Shown here piece by piece: positions 58,172 to 64,000 of a DNA stretch of 64,000 nt. The notes under the pieces are model-generated. The model did not search any database and was not told the DNA's origin. It saw nothing but the letters and a program-made list of their open reading frames with translations. The stretch comes from Saprospira sp. CCB-QB6 (GTDB lineage Bacteria; Bacteroidota; Bacteroidia; Chitinophagales; Saprospiraceae). Position 1 is the stretch's first letter, and the number at the start of each line of letters is the position of its first letter. The stretch covers positions 806,001 to 870,000 of the forward strand of contig NZ_CP116808.1 in assembly GCF_028464065.1 (NCBI RefSeq), read 5' to 3'. A program made the position numbers and the translations under genes.

Positions 58172-59494
58172 ATGATCACTTACAAGAGAATTTTTCAAAT
58201 TTCTATGCCCATTATGGTGGGCTCTGCGGTACAAAATCTCATTACCCTAACCGATACCATTTTTTTGGGTCGGGTGGGCAAAGTGGAGCTAGGCGCTATT
58301 GGTTTAGTGGGCGTTTTTTATTTGCTCATCACCTCTATTGGCTACAGTTTTACGAAGGCAGGCCAAATTATGATCGCCCGCCGAATTGGGTCGGAACAAG
58401 AAGAAGAGGTGGGTCCACAAGTACATGCTATGGGCATTTTTGCTTTTTTGCTCGCCCTACTCATGTTTTTACTTTTAGCTTTTGGTAGCCGGACCTTTTT
58501 TGGCTGGTTTGTGACCGATCCCGATATTTACGAGGCCTGTATTGCCTATCTCGATTATCGCTGTTATGGGGTCTTTTTCTCTTATCTAGGCGTGGCCTTT
58601 GTAGCCATGTATACAGGCTTAGCCCGAACGACCGTAATTATTTATAATGCTGTCGTTATGGGTATCGCCAATACGATTCTCAATTATGGGCTCATTTTTG
58701 GCCATTTTGGCCTGCCCGAAATGGGGATTTCTGGAGCCGCCCTAGCCTCTACCCTAGCCGAGGTCTTGGCCTTTGGCGTTTTTATTATTTATGTGCTTCT
58801 CGATAAAAAATGCCATGATTACCAACTCTTTAAATGGCCAGAACTAGATATTGAGCTCATTAAGGCCCAACTTCGCCTTTCTGGCCCCATCGTCCTCCAA
58901 TCTATTGCTAGCGTGGGCAGTTGGTTTGTCTTTTTCGCCCTGATCGAACAGCTGGGCCAAAAAGAATTGGCCGTTTCCAATATCATTCGAGCAGCTTACA
59001 TGATCTATATGATTCCCGCCTGGGGCTTTTCTTCCGGCATCAACACCATCGTTAGCCAACTCATCGGTAAAGAACAAACGCGCTTTGTGATGACGGCCAT
59101 CTACAAAACGGCCATCCTCTGTTTTATGGTTACTATGGCCGTCACTAGTTCTGTAGTCATCGCCCCCGATTATATTTTGCGCATCGGCACCGACGATCCC
59201 GTCCTCATCCGAGAAGCCAGCAAATTAGTCTGGGTTTTAGTTACCCTAATCACGCTTTATAGCTTCAGTACCATCTATTTTAACGGCCTAGTGGGTACTG
59301 GCGCCACCAAACAATCCCTACTCATCCAGGTCTCTTCGGTCCTACTCTATATGCTCTACGCCTATATTGTGGTGGGCATTTTCCGCGCCAGCCTAGAATG
59401 GGCCTGGATGACCGAAACGGTCTACTGGATCGCCTGTTTGGCCGCCTCTGCTTGGTATCTCCGCAGCCAAAAATGGGTAAAAATCAAGATTTAG
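58172..59494 (+). CDS. MATE-family multidrug/cation efflux transporter
   Basis: 440 aa, about twelve transmembrane helices in two six-helix halves. The first half begins 'FQISMPIMVGSAVQNLITLTDTIFLGRVG', the usual MATE start ('P.....Q.....D...G'), and the second half begins 'LSGPIVLQSIASVGSWFVFFALIEQLGQKELAVSNIIRAAYM'. It would export drugs or metabolites in exchange for Na+ or H+. The family (NorM/DinF type) is clear; the substrate is not. It lies 31 nt after engB in the same direction. Its stop codon is 7 nt before copy A19. Confidence 0.93.
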   Translation: MITYKRIFQISMPIMVGSAVQNLITLTDTIFLGRVGKVELGAIGLVGVFYLLITSIGYSFTKAGQIMIARRIGSEQEEEVGPQVHAMGIFAFLLALLMFLLLAFGSRTFFGWFVTDPDIYEACIAYLDYRCYGVFFSYLGVAFVAMYTGLARTTVIIYNAVVMGIANTILNYGLIFGHFGLPEMGISGAALASTLAEVLAFGVFIIYVLLDKKCHDYQLFKWPELDIELIKAQLRLSGPIVLQSIASVGSWFVFFALIEQLGQKELAVSNIIRAAYMIYMIPAWGFSSGINTIVSQLIGKEQTRFVMTAIYKTAILCFMVTMAVTSSVVIAPDYILRIGTDDPVLIREASKLVWVLVTLITLYSFSTIYFNGLVGTGATKQSLLIQVSSVLLYMLYAYIVVGIFRASLEWAWMTETVYWIACLAASAWYLRSQKWVKIKI

Positions 59495-59501
59495 TTTTTT
59501 T

Positions 59502-59652
59502 GGGGCCTCCGCTGCGGCTTCGCCTTGCGGCGCTACGCTTTGGGGCTCGCTATTCGCTCGGCCCTTCGCCAGCTCCGCTGGCTCGGTCTGGCCCAAAGGC
59601 CACCCCGCCGCATCGCTAGGCCATTTGGCCTACGGCCAGGGCGGCGTTGCCG
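59502..59652 (+). repeat. Family A element, copy A19
   Basis: The GGGGC edge is 7 nt after the MATE stop, in sense. GGGGCCTCCGC hairpin, GCGCTACGCTTTGGGG, the full core, the variable hairpin GCCAGCtccGCTGGC, GGCCcaaaGGCC, CATCGCTAGGCC and a GGGCGGCgttGCCGCCC end that runs into a poly-C tract. Confidence 0.9.
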
Positions 59653-59664
59653 CCCCCCCCCCCC
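59653..59664. repeat. Poly-C tract (12 C) before the lipoprotein gene
   Basis: C12 directly followed by A6, ending 30 nt before the ATG at 59695. It is the longest homopolymer noticed in the window, likely grown from the C-ended arm of the last A19 hairpin. Its place between a possible promoter region and a start codon is that of a slipped-strand (phase-variable) site. Confidence 0.7.
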
Positions 59665-59694
59665 AAAAAAGAATTTTTTGTTTTGAACAAAATA

Positions 59695-60156
59695 ATGCTC
59701 TTTCTGCTTTCGGCCTTCAGCCTTTGGGCTTGCCAAAATACAACATCAAAAAATGAAATTCCCGAAGCAGAAGCAGAACTGCTCCGCAGCTTCCAAAACT
59801 TCAATCCCGAAAGTCAACAGTTTTTTGATGGGGCCGCCAAACTACAATGTGCCTGCCTACTCGAACAAGAAGGCCCCCTAACCCAACTCCCAACTACAGG
59901 CCCAATAGATAGCAGTCAACAACAAATTATTCTGCAGTACCAAAACTGCAATGCCGATAGCCCCGCTCCCTCAGCAGAAGTTTTTGCCAAAATTTCGGAG
60001 GACCTCCAAAAGTTTTCTGGCGCTTCTGTTCCTGGTGGAAGCAGTGACCAAAAAATGCAAGCGCTCTCTACCGCTTTGCTTCGCTTACATTGCCCCGAAC
60101 AACAAGAGTTAGCCAAAAAATTGAACAGCCTAATGAGCCAAAAGATAGGCGAATAA
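59695..60156 (+). CDS. Lipoprotein, function unknown (CxCL family, first of pair)
   Basis: 153 aa from the ATG at 59695; an upstream in-frame extension is a run of prolines from the poly-C tract. The signal peptide ends with a lipobox (FSLWAC). The mature part is soluble and mostly helical, with 'AAKLQCACLLEQE' (a CxCL motif), 'IILQYQNCNADS' and 'LRLHCPEQQELAKKL'. The same arrangement of a CxC(L) motif, a mid Cys and a late 'CP.QQ' recurs in the protein at 60314, so the two are probably paralogues from a local duplication. Function unknown. Confidence 0.75.
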   Translation: MLFLLSAFSLWACQNTTSKNEIPEAEAELLRSFQNFNPESQQFFDGAAKLQCACLLEQEGPLTQLPTTGPIDSSQQQIILQYQNCNADSPAPSAEVFAKISEDLQKFSGASVPGGSSDQKMQALSTALLRLHCPEQQELAKKLNSLMSQKIGE

Positions 60157-60170
60157 AATATTCTAAGATC

Positions 60171-60212
60171 AGGGGCTCGAACTTTTTTTTTAGTTCGAGT
60201 CCCTATTTTTTT
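60171..60212 (+). terminator. Intrinsic terminator between the paralogous lipoprotein genes
   Basis: AGGGGCTCGAACT pairs with AGTTCGAGTCCCT around an eight-T loop and is followed by seven T. Confidence 0.85.
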
Positions 60213-60313
60213 AAGTAACCAAACAGCTTAAACAGCATTCAATAAAATAAAATTTGGTAGTTTAGCGCACAAGCAAAATAACCCCTGAAATTTGGACCAT
60301 CAAATCTTCAGCA

Positions 60314-60886
60314 ATGAATCTACACAACTACTCAATTTTATTTCTTCTCCTCATTTTTTCCTGCAACTCTCCCAAACCACCCCCGGCCCCCATCAAACGA
60401 ATGAGGCCAACCAGCCGACAACTACAAATTGACAGTGCCCCAATAGCACTAAGCCTAGAAGAATTACCCGATAGCGCCCAAATTGCAGTAGAAACTCTGG
60501 CCCAAAAAAGCTGCGATTGCCTTACTCATTTTCAAGATAGTTTAAACCTATTTCTACAAGAGGCAAATGTCAGCTTGGCCAAAATCAAAAGCGACTCTAG
60601 TTTAGAGCATCCCGCCGATCTTTTACAGCAAATTGTACATCACCCACAGCTTTCTGCTGCCCTTAGTTTTGGACAATGCCTAAGCATTGCACAAAGTCAA
60701 AGCCCTGAACTTTTGGCCAGTATTCAAGCCAAACAAAACCAACAACTCTCTCTACAAGAACTCCTTAAGCTAGAACTCCCCCTAATTGAGGAACAAATGG
60801 CCCAAAACTGCCCAAAACAACAGCCCCTCTTCAAGGCCTTCAATGAATTTGGCCAAGCCATGAATAGCTTTCAAAAAGGGCAATAA
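60314..60886 (+). CDS. Lipoprotein, function unknown (CxCL family, second of pair)
   Basis: 190 aa. The signal peptide ends with a lipobox (LLIFSC, Cys18) followed by a Pro-rich tether (SPKPPPAPIKRMRP). The helical domain contains 'AQKSCDCLTHFQDSLNLFL' (CxCL), 'LSFGQCLSIAQ' and 'QNCPKQQPLFKAFNEF', matching the cysteine layout of the preceding lipoprotein. The conserved Cys pair could form a disulfide or bind a cofactor; nothing more can be said from sequence. It is preceded by a terminator and so likely has its own promoter. Confidence 0.75.
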   Translation: MNLHNYSILFLLLIFSCNSPKPPPAPIKRMRPTSRQLQIDSAPIALSLEELPDSAQIAVETLAQKSCDCLTHFQDSLNLFLQEANVSLAKIKSDSSLEHPADLLQQIVHHPQLSAALSFGQCLSIAQSQSPELLASIQAKQNQQLSLQELLKLELPLIEEQMAQNCPKQQPLFKAFNEFGQAMNSFQKGQ

Positions 60887-60890
60887 AAAA

Positions 60891-60917
60891 CGCTAGATAG
60901 CAAATGCTAGCTAGCGC
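60891..60917 (-). terminator. Terminator hairpin serving the small Lys/Cys-rich gene
   Basis: CGCTAG-TAGCA pairs with TGCTA-CTAGCG with one mismatch. On the minus strand it is followed by six T. It lies 50 nt past the stop of the small minus-strand gene at 60968 and supports that gene. Confidence 0.65.
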
Positions 60918-60967
60918 TAAGGGGTAAAGTTATGACTAGAATTTAAACCTTAAAAAAAACGAGCGGC

Positions 60968-61117
60968 CTAGTTTTCGGGGCACTTCTTACAACGTTTGCC
61001 TTTTTTCTTCTTGTATTTTTTACAACACTTTTTTTTGAGCTGAAACTCAATAATAGGTAACTCAAAAAAACCCTGCTTGGGTAGCTCTATGGCTTGTGGA
61101 ATCTGTAACTTTTGCAT
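60968..61117 (-). CDS. Small Lys/Cys-rich protein
   Basis: 49 aa from the ATG at 61117 (MQKLQIPQAIELPKQG...); an alternative ATG would add 15 residues. The C-terminal half is highly basic with four Cys: 'LKKKCCKKYKKKKGKRCKKC'. The two pairs, CC and C-x2-C, could hold zinc or a metal cluster and the many Lys could bind nucleic acid. No signal peptide. A terminator follows on the same strand, which argues for a real transcript. No family recognised, and it may still be spurious. Confidence 0.5.
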   Translation of the reverse strand: MQKLQIPQAIELPKQGFFELPIIEFQLKKKCCKKYKKKKGKRCKKCPEN

Positions 61118-61258
61118 CTTATCAATAGTCAGTATACAAATAGGATCAACTATCGAGAGCAAATATAACCCTTTATTTAGATTTAGTACAGATAAAAACG
61201 ATTTTTAAGCGCTTATTTTGTGTCAAATAGCTGTATTTTGGGCCAAAATCATAAAATT

Positions 61259-61996
61259 ATGCTCTATTTGGTCCCTACACCTATTGGCAACCTAGAAGAT
61301 ATGACCTATCGCTCGGTTCGCATCCTAAAGGAAGTAGATTATATTTTGGCCGAAGACACCCGCAGTTCTCGACCACTTTTGCAGCATTATGCCATTGATC
61401 AGCCACTTTACGCTCATCATGCTCATAATGAGCAAGAAAGTAGCCTACAAGTTGTCAATGATCTCAAAGCAGGCAAAAGTGTGGCCCTTATTTCTGATGC
61501 GGGCACTCCTGGAATTTCTGATCCTGGTTTTTATTTATTGCGGGCCTGTGTGGCAGAAGGTTTGGCCGTAAGTTGTTTGCCAGGGGCCTCGGCGGTTATC
61601 CCCGCTCTTGTTGGTGCTGGCCTCGCCTGTGATCGTTTTCATTTTGAGGGTTTTTTACCACATAAAAAAGGGCGGCAAACCCGCTTAGATTATCTAGCCG
61701 ATTTGCCGAATACCTTTGCGCTTTATGAATCGCCCCATCGTTTAGAAAAATGTTTGGAGCAATTGGCCCAAGTTTGTGGCGAAGAGCGCCAAGCCGTAGT
61801 TTGCCGTGAACTCTCTAAAAAGTTTGAAAGCTTTCATAGAGGTAATTTGGCCGAGCTACAAGCCTTTTTTAAGGCCCAACCCGATAAAGTTCGGGGCGAG
61901 ATTGTGATTGTAGTAGAAGGACAAACCCAAAAGAAAACAAAGAAAGACAAGTACGCTAAATTTAAGAAAGCGCCTAAGCGACCAGAACTTGACTAA
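61259..61996 (+). CDS. rsmI: 16S rRNA 2'-O-ribose C1402 methyltransferase
   Basis: SAM-dependent TP-methylase-fold enzyme that 2'-O-methylates C1402, the same base whose N4 is modified by RsmH (16697-17605). It shows 'LYLVPTPIGNLEDMTYRSVRILKEVDYILAEDTRSSRPLLQHY', 'ALISDAGTPGISDPGFYLLRACVAEGL', 'CLPGASAVIPALVGAGLACDRFHFEGFLP' and 'YESPHRLEKCL', all RsmI signatures. 245 aa from the ATG at 61259. It ends in a Lys-rich tail (KTKKDKYAKFKKAPKRPELD) that many RsmI proteins lack. The last 4 bases overlap the end of the convergent exonuclease gene. Confidence 0.96.
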   Translation: MLYLVPTPIGNLEDMTYRSVRILKEVDYILAEDTRSSRPLLQHYAIDQPLYAHHAHNEQESSLQVVNDLKAGKSVALISDAGTPGISDPGFYLLRACVAEGLAVSCLPGASAVIPALVGAGLACDRFHFEGFLPHKKGRQTRLDYLADLPNTFALYESPHRLEKCLEQLAQVCGEERQAVVCRELSKKFESFHRGNLAELQAFFKAQPDKVRGEIVIVVEGQTQKKTKKDKYAKFKKAPKRPELD

Positions 61997-62739
61997 CTAT
62001 CGGCACTTTCAAAAATGAGGGCCAAAGGATCTTCTAGCATAAAACGCAATAGCACTTGAGCCGTAGCAAAAACATCTTTTTTGCAATAGACCTCAATACG
62101 GTCCAAATCGCCATCTTCCCAATAACTTCGGCCCACTTGGCTGCCATCAATACCATCTTTGGGCGTGGGAATACCAAAAATACCGCAAAGCAATTTGAGC
62201 GAAGTATAGGCCTTATAATCCCCAAATTTCCAGAGCGTCATAGTATCTAAAAAATGGTGGAGTTCCCAAGGTTTTTTGCCATAAATTTGAAGGGGAGCGG
62301 GCAAGGGTAAGCCTTGTACAATCAGGCGGCGACAGATATAAGGCATATCAAACTCTTTGATATTATGGCCACAAATATACTGCTGTCCTTTGCGCTGAAA
62401 ATACTTGCTGAGCATAGCGGAGAAATCTTGGAGTAATGCTTTTTCGTCATCTCCATAAAACGACTTGAGGCGGAGCTTATATTGGCCCGTCTCATTTTTT
62501 ATATATACACCAACCGTAATGCAAACTATTTTGCCAAATTCGGCATAAATACCTGCTTTTTCGGGATAATAATCTGCTGGGCTCATTTTTTCTTCTTCGG
62601 CTAAGCGACGCTGTAAAGCCTCTGCTTTGAGGTCCCAGAGTTTTTGCATGCTAGGGTTAAGGTCCGCATAACTAGCTGCACCAGAAACGGTTTCAATATC
62701 AAGCACTAAGGTATGCTCTAAAATACTTTTGGGTAACAT
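61993..62739 (-). CDS. Predicted 3'-5' exonuclease of the PolB-exonuclease family
   Basis: DEDD-type exonuclease domain protein of 248 aa. The N-terminal ExoI motif is 'TLVLDIETVSG' with Asp and Glu ligands. ExoII lies in 'ICGHNIKEFDMPYICRRL' and ExoIII near 'IEVYCKKDVFATAQVLL'. The long 'PADYYPEKAGIYAEFGKIVCITVGV' stretch and total length match the Bacteroidota family annotated as DNA polymerase B-like 3'-5' exonuclease (PF10108 type). It probably trims or proofreads nucleic acid; the partner is unknown. Convergent with rsmI, with a 4-bp overlap. Confidence 0.9.
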   Translation of the reverse strand: MLPKSILEHTLVLDIETVSGAASYADLNPSMQKLWDLKAEALQRRLAEEEKMSPADYYPEKAGIYAEFGKIVCITVGVYIKNETGQYKLRLKSFYGDDEKALLQDFSAMLSKYFQRKGQQYICGHNIKEFDMPYICRRLIVQGLPLPAPLQIYGKKPWELHHFLDTMTLWKFGDYKAYTSLKLLCGIFGIPTPKDGIDGSQVGRSYWEDGDLDRIEVYCKKDVFATAQVLLRFMLEDPLALIFESADS

Positions 62740-62810
62740 ATATTTTTTATTTTAGGAATAAATTGCCCAGAGGGCTAGGGATTGGGCCAGAAAAAAGCGG
62801 GGACATTTGG

Positions 62811-62997
62811 CCACAACAAGCCCTCAGGGCGCAGTTCGACAACCGAAGGGAGTAACCGATGTGGAGCAGTGGCCGAAGGCCAAATGGCCTAGCGATGTGA
62901 AGGGGTGGCCGAAGGCCAGACCGAGCCAGCTTGCTGGCGAAGGGCCGAGCGAAGAGCGAGCCCCGCAACGTAGCGCCCGCCGCAGGCGGGAGGCCCC
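62811..62997 (-). repeat. Family A element A20 with family C extension
   Basis: 62887-62997 is a reverse family A copy: CGATGTG, GGCCgaaGGCC, the variable hairpin GCCAGCttGCTGGC, core variant GAAGAGCGAGC, GCAACGTAGCG, CCCGCCgcaGGCGGG, GGAGGCCCC. 62811-62886 is a family C unit (ACAACAAGCCCT...TCGACAACCGAAGGGAGTAAC) like that at 28120-28245. GGGG edge faces the TPM-domain gene 52 nt on. Confidence 0.8.
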
Positions 62998-63049
62998 AAA
63001 ACACCAACATAAGTCTATTTTTTTGTATTTGCTTTAGTTTTATAAAATT

Positions 63050-63922
63050 ATGCAAAAAACCTTACAATATTTAATATTTTGTTTACTATTATGTTGTAAC
63101 ATATCAATCTATGGACAATATCCAGCGCCGCCGCAGCCTGCTGAATATGCGGTAGATTATGCCAATTTGTTGACTGCAGATGAAGAGCAGCAATTGGAAG
63201 TTTTTTTGAAGGCGGCCTATTCGAGGAATCGGGAAAAGATCCAGTTGGTGGTGGTTACGGTCCCGAATTTGGCGGGCCAAAACATCAAGGAATATGCGAA
63301 TGGGCTGGCGAGAAGCTGGGGAATTGGTGATGCAGAGCGCAATGATGGATTTTTGTTCCTGATTGCAAAGGAGGAGCGGCAGGCGCGTTTGGAAGTGGGT
63401 TATGGTTTGGAGGAAAAGTACCCTGATTTGCTTTGCCAAGAGATTTTGGATCTGACGATTTTGCCCGCCTTAAAGGATGGCGATTATTTTAAGGGAGTTT
63501 GGGAAGGCAGCCAAAGTATTTTGGTTAAAGGAGGCTTTAAATTACCGGCTAATGGCTATCCCAATAAGGGTTGGAATCGGTCCTTAACGATTATGGCCAT
63601 TCTCTTTTTTTCGGTAATTTTTATAGTTATTATTCTGGGGGTTTATCAGGCCTTAAAGCGTCCTTCGCCAGCCCCCAAAGTGCCTCAAAAGGTTTATCAA
63701 GCGCCTTTAAAACAAGGTATACAACGAAAAAGAAAACATAAACATCCGCAAAAAAAGCCTAAAAAACAGCAAACAATTAAGCCTAAAGCGAGCAGCTACC
63801 CCAAGCTAGAGCAGAAAAAGCAGCGGCCAAGTTATTCTGATTACGCTGATTATTCCGATTATTCGGACAGTAGTTTTGGCGGTGGTGATTTTGGTGGTGG
63901 TGGCGCTGATGGTTTTTGGTAA
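63050..63922 (+). CDS. TPM-domain protein (YgcG/TPM-phosphatase fold), membrane anchored
   Basis: 290 aa. The signal peptide (residues 1-22) ends 'SIYGQ'. The TPM domain (residues 28-165) shows 'AVDYANLLTADEEQQLEVFLKAAYSRNREKIQLVVVTVPNLAGQNIKEYANGLARSWGIGDAERNDGFLFLIAKEERQARLEVGYGLEEKYPDLLCQEILD'. A transmembrane helix follows (LTIMAILFFSVIFIVIILGVYQAL), then a Lys/Pro/Gln-rich cytoplasmic tail, a short (YSDY) run and a Gly-rich end, 'SSFGGGDFGGGGADGFW', which is common in this family. The TPM fold has phosphatase activity in plants and is linked to photosystem repair; the bacterial role is unclear. Confidence 0.9.
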   Translation: MQKTLQYLIFCLLLCCNISIYGQYPAPPQPAEYAVDYANLLTADEEQQLEVFLKAAYSRNREKIQLVVVTVPNLAGQNIKEYANGLARSWGIGDAERNDGFLFLIAKEERQARLEVGYGLEEKYPDLLCQEILDLTILPALKDGDYFKGVWEGSQSILVKGGFKLPANGYPNKGWNRSLTIMAILFFSVIFIVIILGVYQALKRPSPAPKVPQKVYQAPLKQGIQRKRKHKHPQKKPKKQQTIKPKASSYPKLEQKKQRPSYSDYADYSDYSDSSFGGGDFGGGGADGFW

Positions 63923-63937
63923 AACACAGACATCCTT

Positions 63938-64000
63938 ATGAAAAACATAATCCTTTTTTGTACTCTCTTTTTTGCCCTTCATTTGGGGGCGCAAGTTCCT
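63938..64000 (+). CDS. Start of a secreted protein gene (3' end outside window)
   Basis: Only the first 21 codons are in the window. They encode a signal peptide, MKNIILFCTLFFALHLGAQVP, with the usual AQ cleavage site. It starts 15 nt after the TPM-domain gene stop in the same direction, so the two probably form an operon; a TPM-domain partner is often found in this position, but nothing more can be inferred. Confidence 0.7.
   Translation, partial: MKNIILFCTLFFALHLGAQVP

Noticed and set aside
1-64000. tRNA, rRNA, insertion sequence, integrase or prophage genes
   Set aside because: Looked for by eye on both strands; no cloverleaf with a CCA end, no transposase or integrase motif, and no phage structural gene was recognised.

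Overview
The window looks like a chromosomal segment from a Bacteroidota member of the Saprospiraceae type. The evidence is secreted proteins with signal peptides ending in AQ, type IX secretion (T9SS) C-terminal sorting domains, SprB-type adhesin repeats, a porT-like gene next to ubiE, TAnnTTTG-type -7 promoter motifs, few Shine-Dalgarno sites, and the Bacteroidota order of the division/cell-wall (dcw) cluster. A Saprospira-like species is my best guess, from general familiarity rather than a search. No rRNA, tRNA, CRISPR array, transposase or prophage was seen.

Layout. Bases 1-272 are the end of an OmpA-domain gene. Bases 423-18059 hold the dcw cluster on the minus strand: mraZ-rsmH-ftsL-ftsI-murE, then a secreted leucine-rich-repeat gene, then mraY-murD-ftsW-murG-murC-ftsQ-ftsA-ftsZ. 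An MraZ-box-like operator lies upstream of mraZ, and an intrinsic terminator follows ftsZ. Bases 18.7-24.1 kb hold a secreted M43-type metalloprotease, a small membrane protein, a GT2 glycosyltransferase overlapping ribBA, and a DUF151 nuclease-family protein. Bases 24.4-32.0 kb hold two very large T9SS-exported surface proteins, one with an apparently broken 5' end and one with eight SprB repeats. Bases 32.4-48.2 kb hold housekeeping and metabolic genes: PhoD-like phosphatase, M23 peptidase, parC, aldehyde dehydrogenase, HscA-like Hsp70, rmlC/rmlD and cysS. Bases 48.6-64.0 kb hold a second SprB-repeat protein, lipoproteins, a penicillin-acylase-family enzyme, a TetR regulator, rluF-like, porT/ubiE, engB, a MATE transporter, rsmI, a PolB-like exonuclease and a TPM-domain protein.

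The most striking content lies between the genes. About twenty copies of one roughly 90-250 bp GC-rich element (called family A here) occupy most of the longer intergenic gaps, including gaps inside the dcw cluster. Copies share short conserved linkers (T-run/GGGGC edge, GCTCGCTATTCGCTCGGCCC core, GGTCTG, CATCGCTAGGCC or CATCCCTCAGCC end). Between the linkers sit hairpin slots whose sequence differs from copy to copy while remaining palindromic. Six copies begin 5-8 nt after a stop codon, always with the GGGGC end toward the gene. Smaller families (B: GGGTTTCAACCC hairpins; C, D and E) are nested in or beside family A. I regard this nested, covarying repeat system as the best candidate for something undescribed.

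Working together, the dcw genes make peptidoglycan precursors and the divisome. The porT-like gene belongs to the T9SS that would export the four proteins with sorting domains. Most other genes are single housekeeping functions separated by repeats and terminators.
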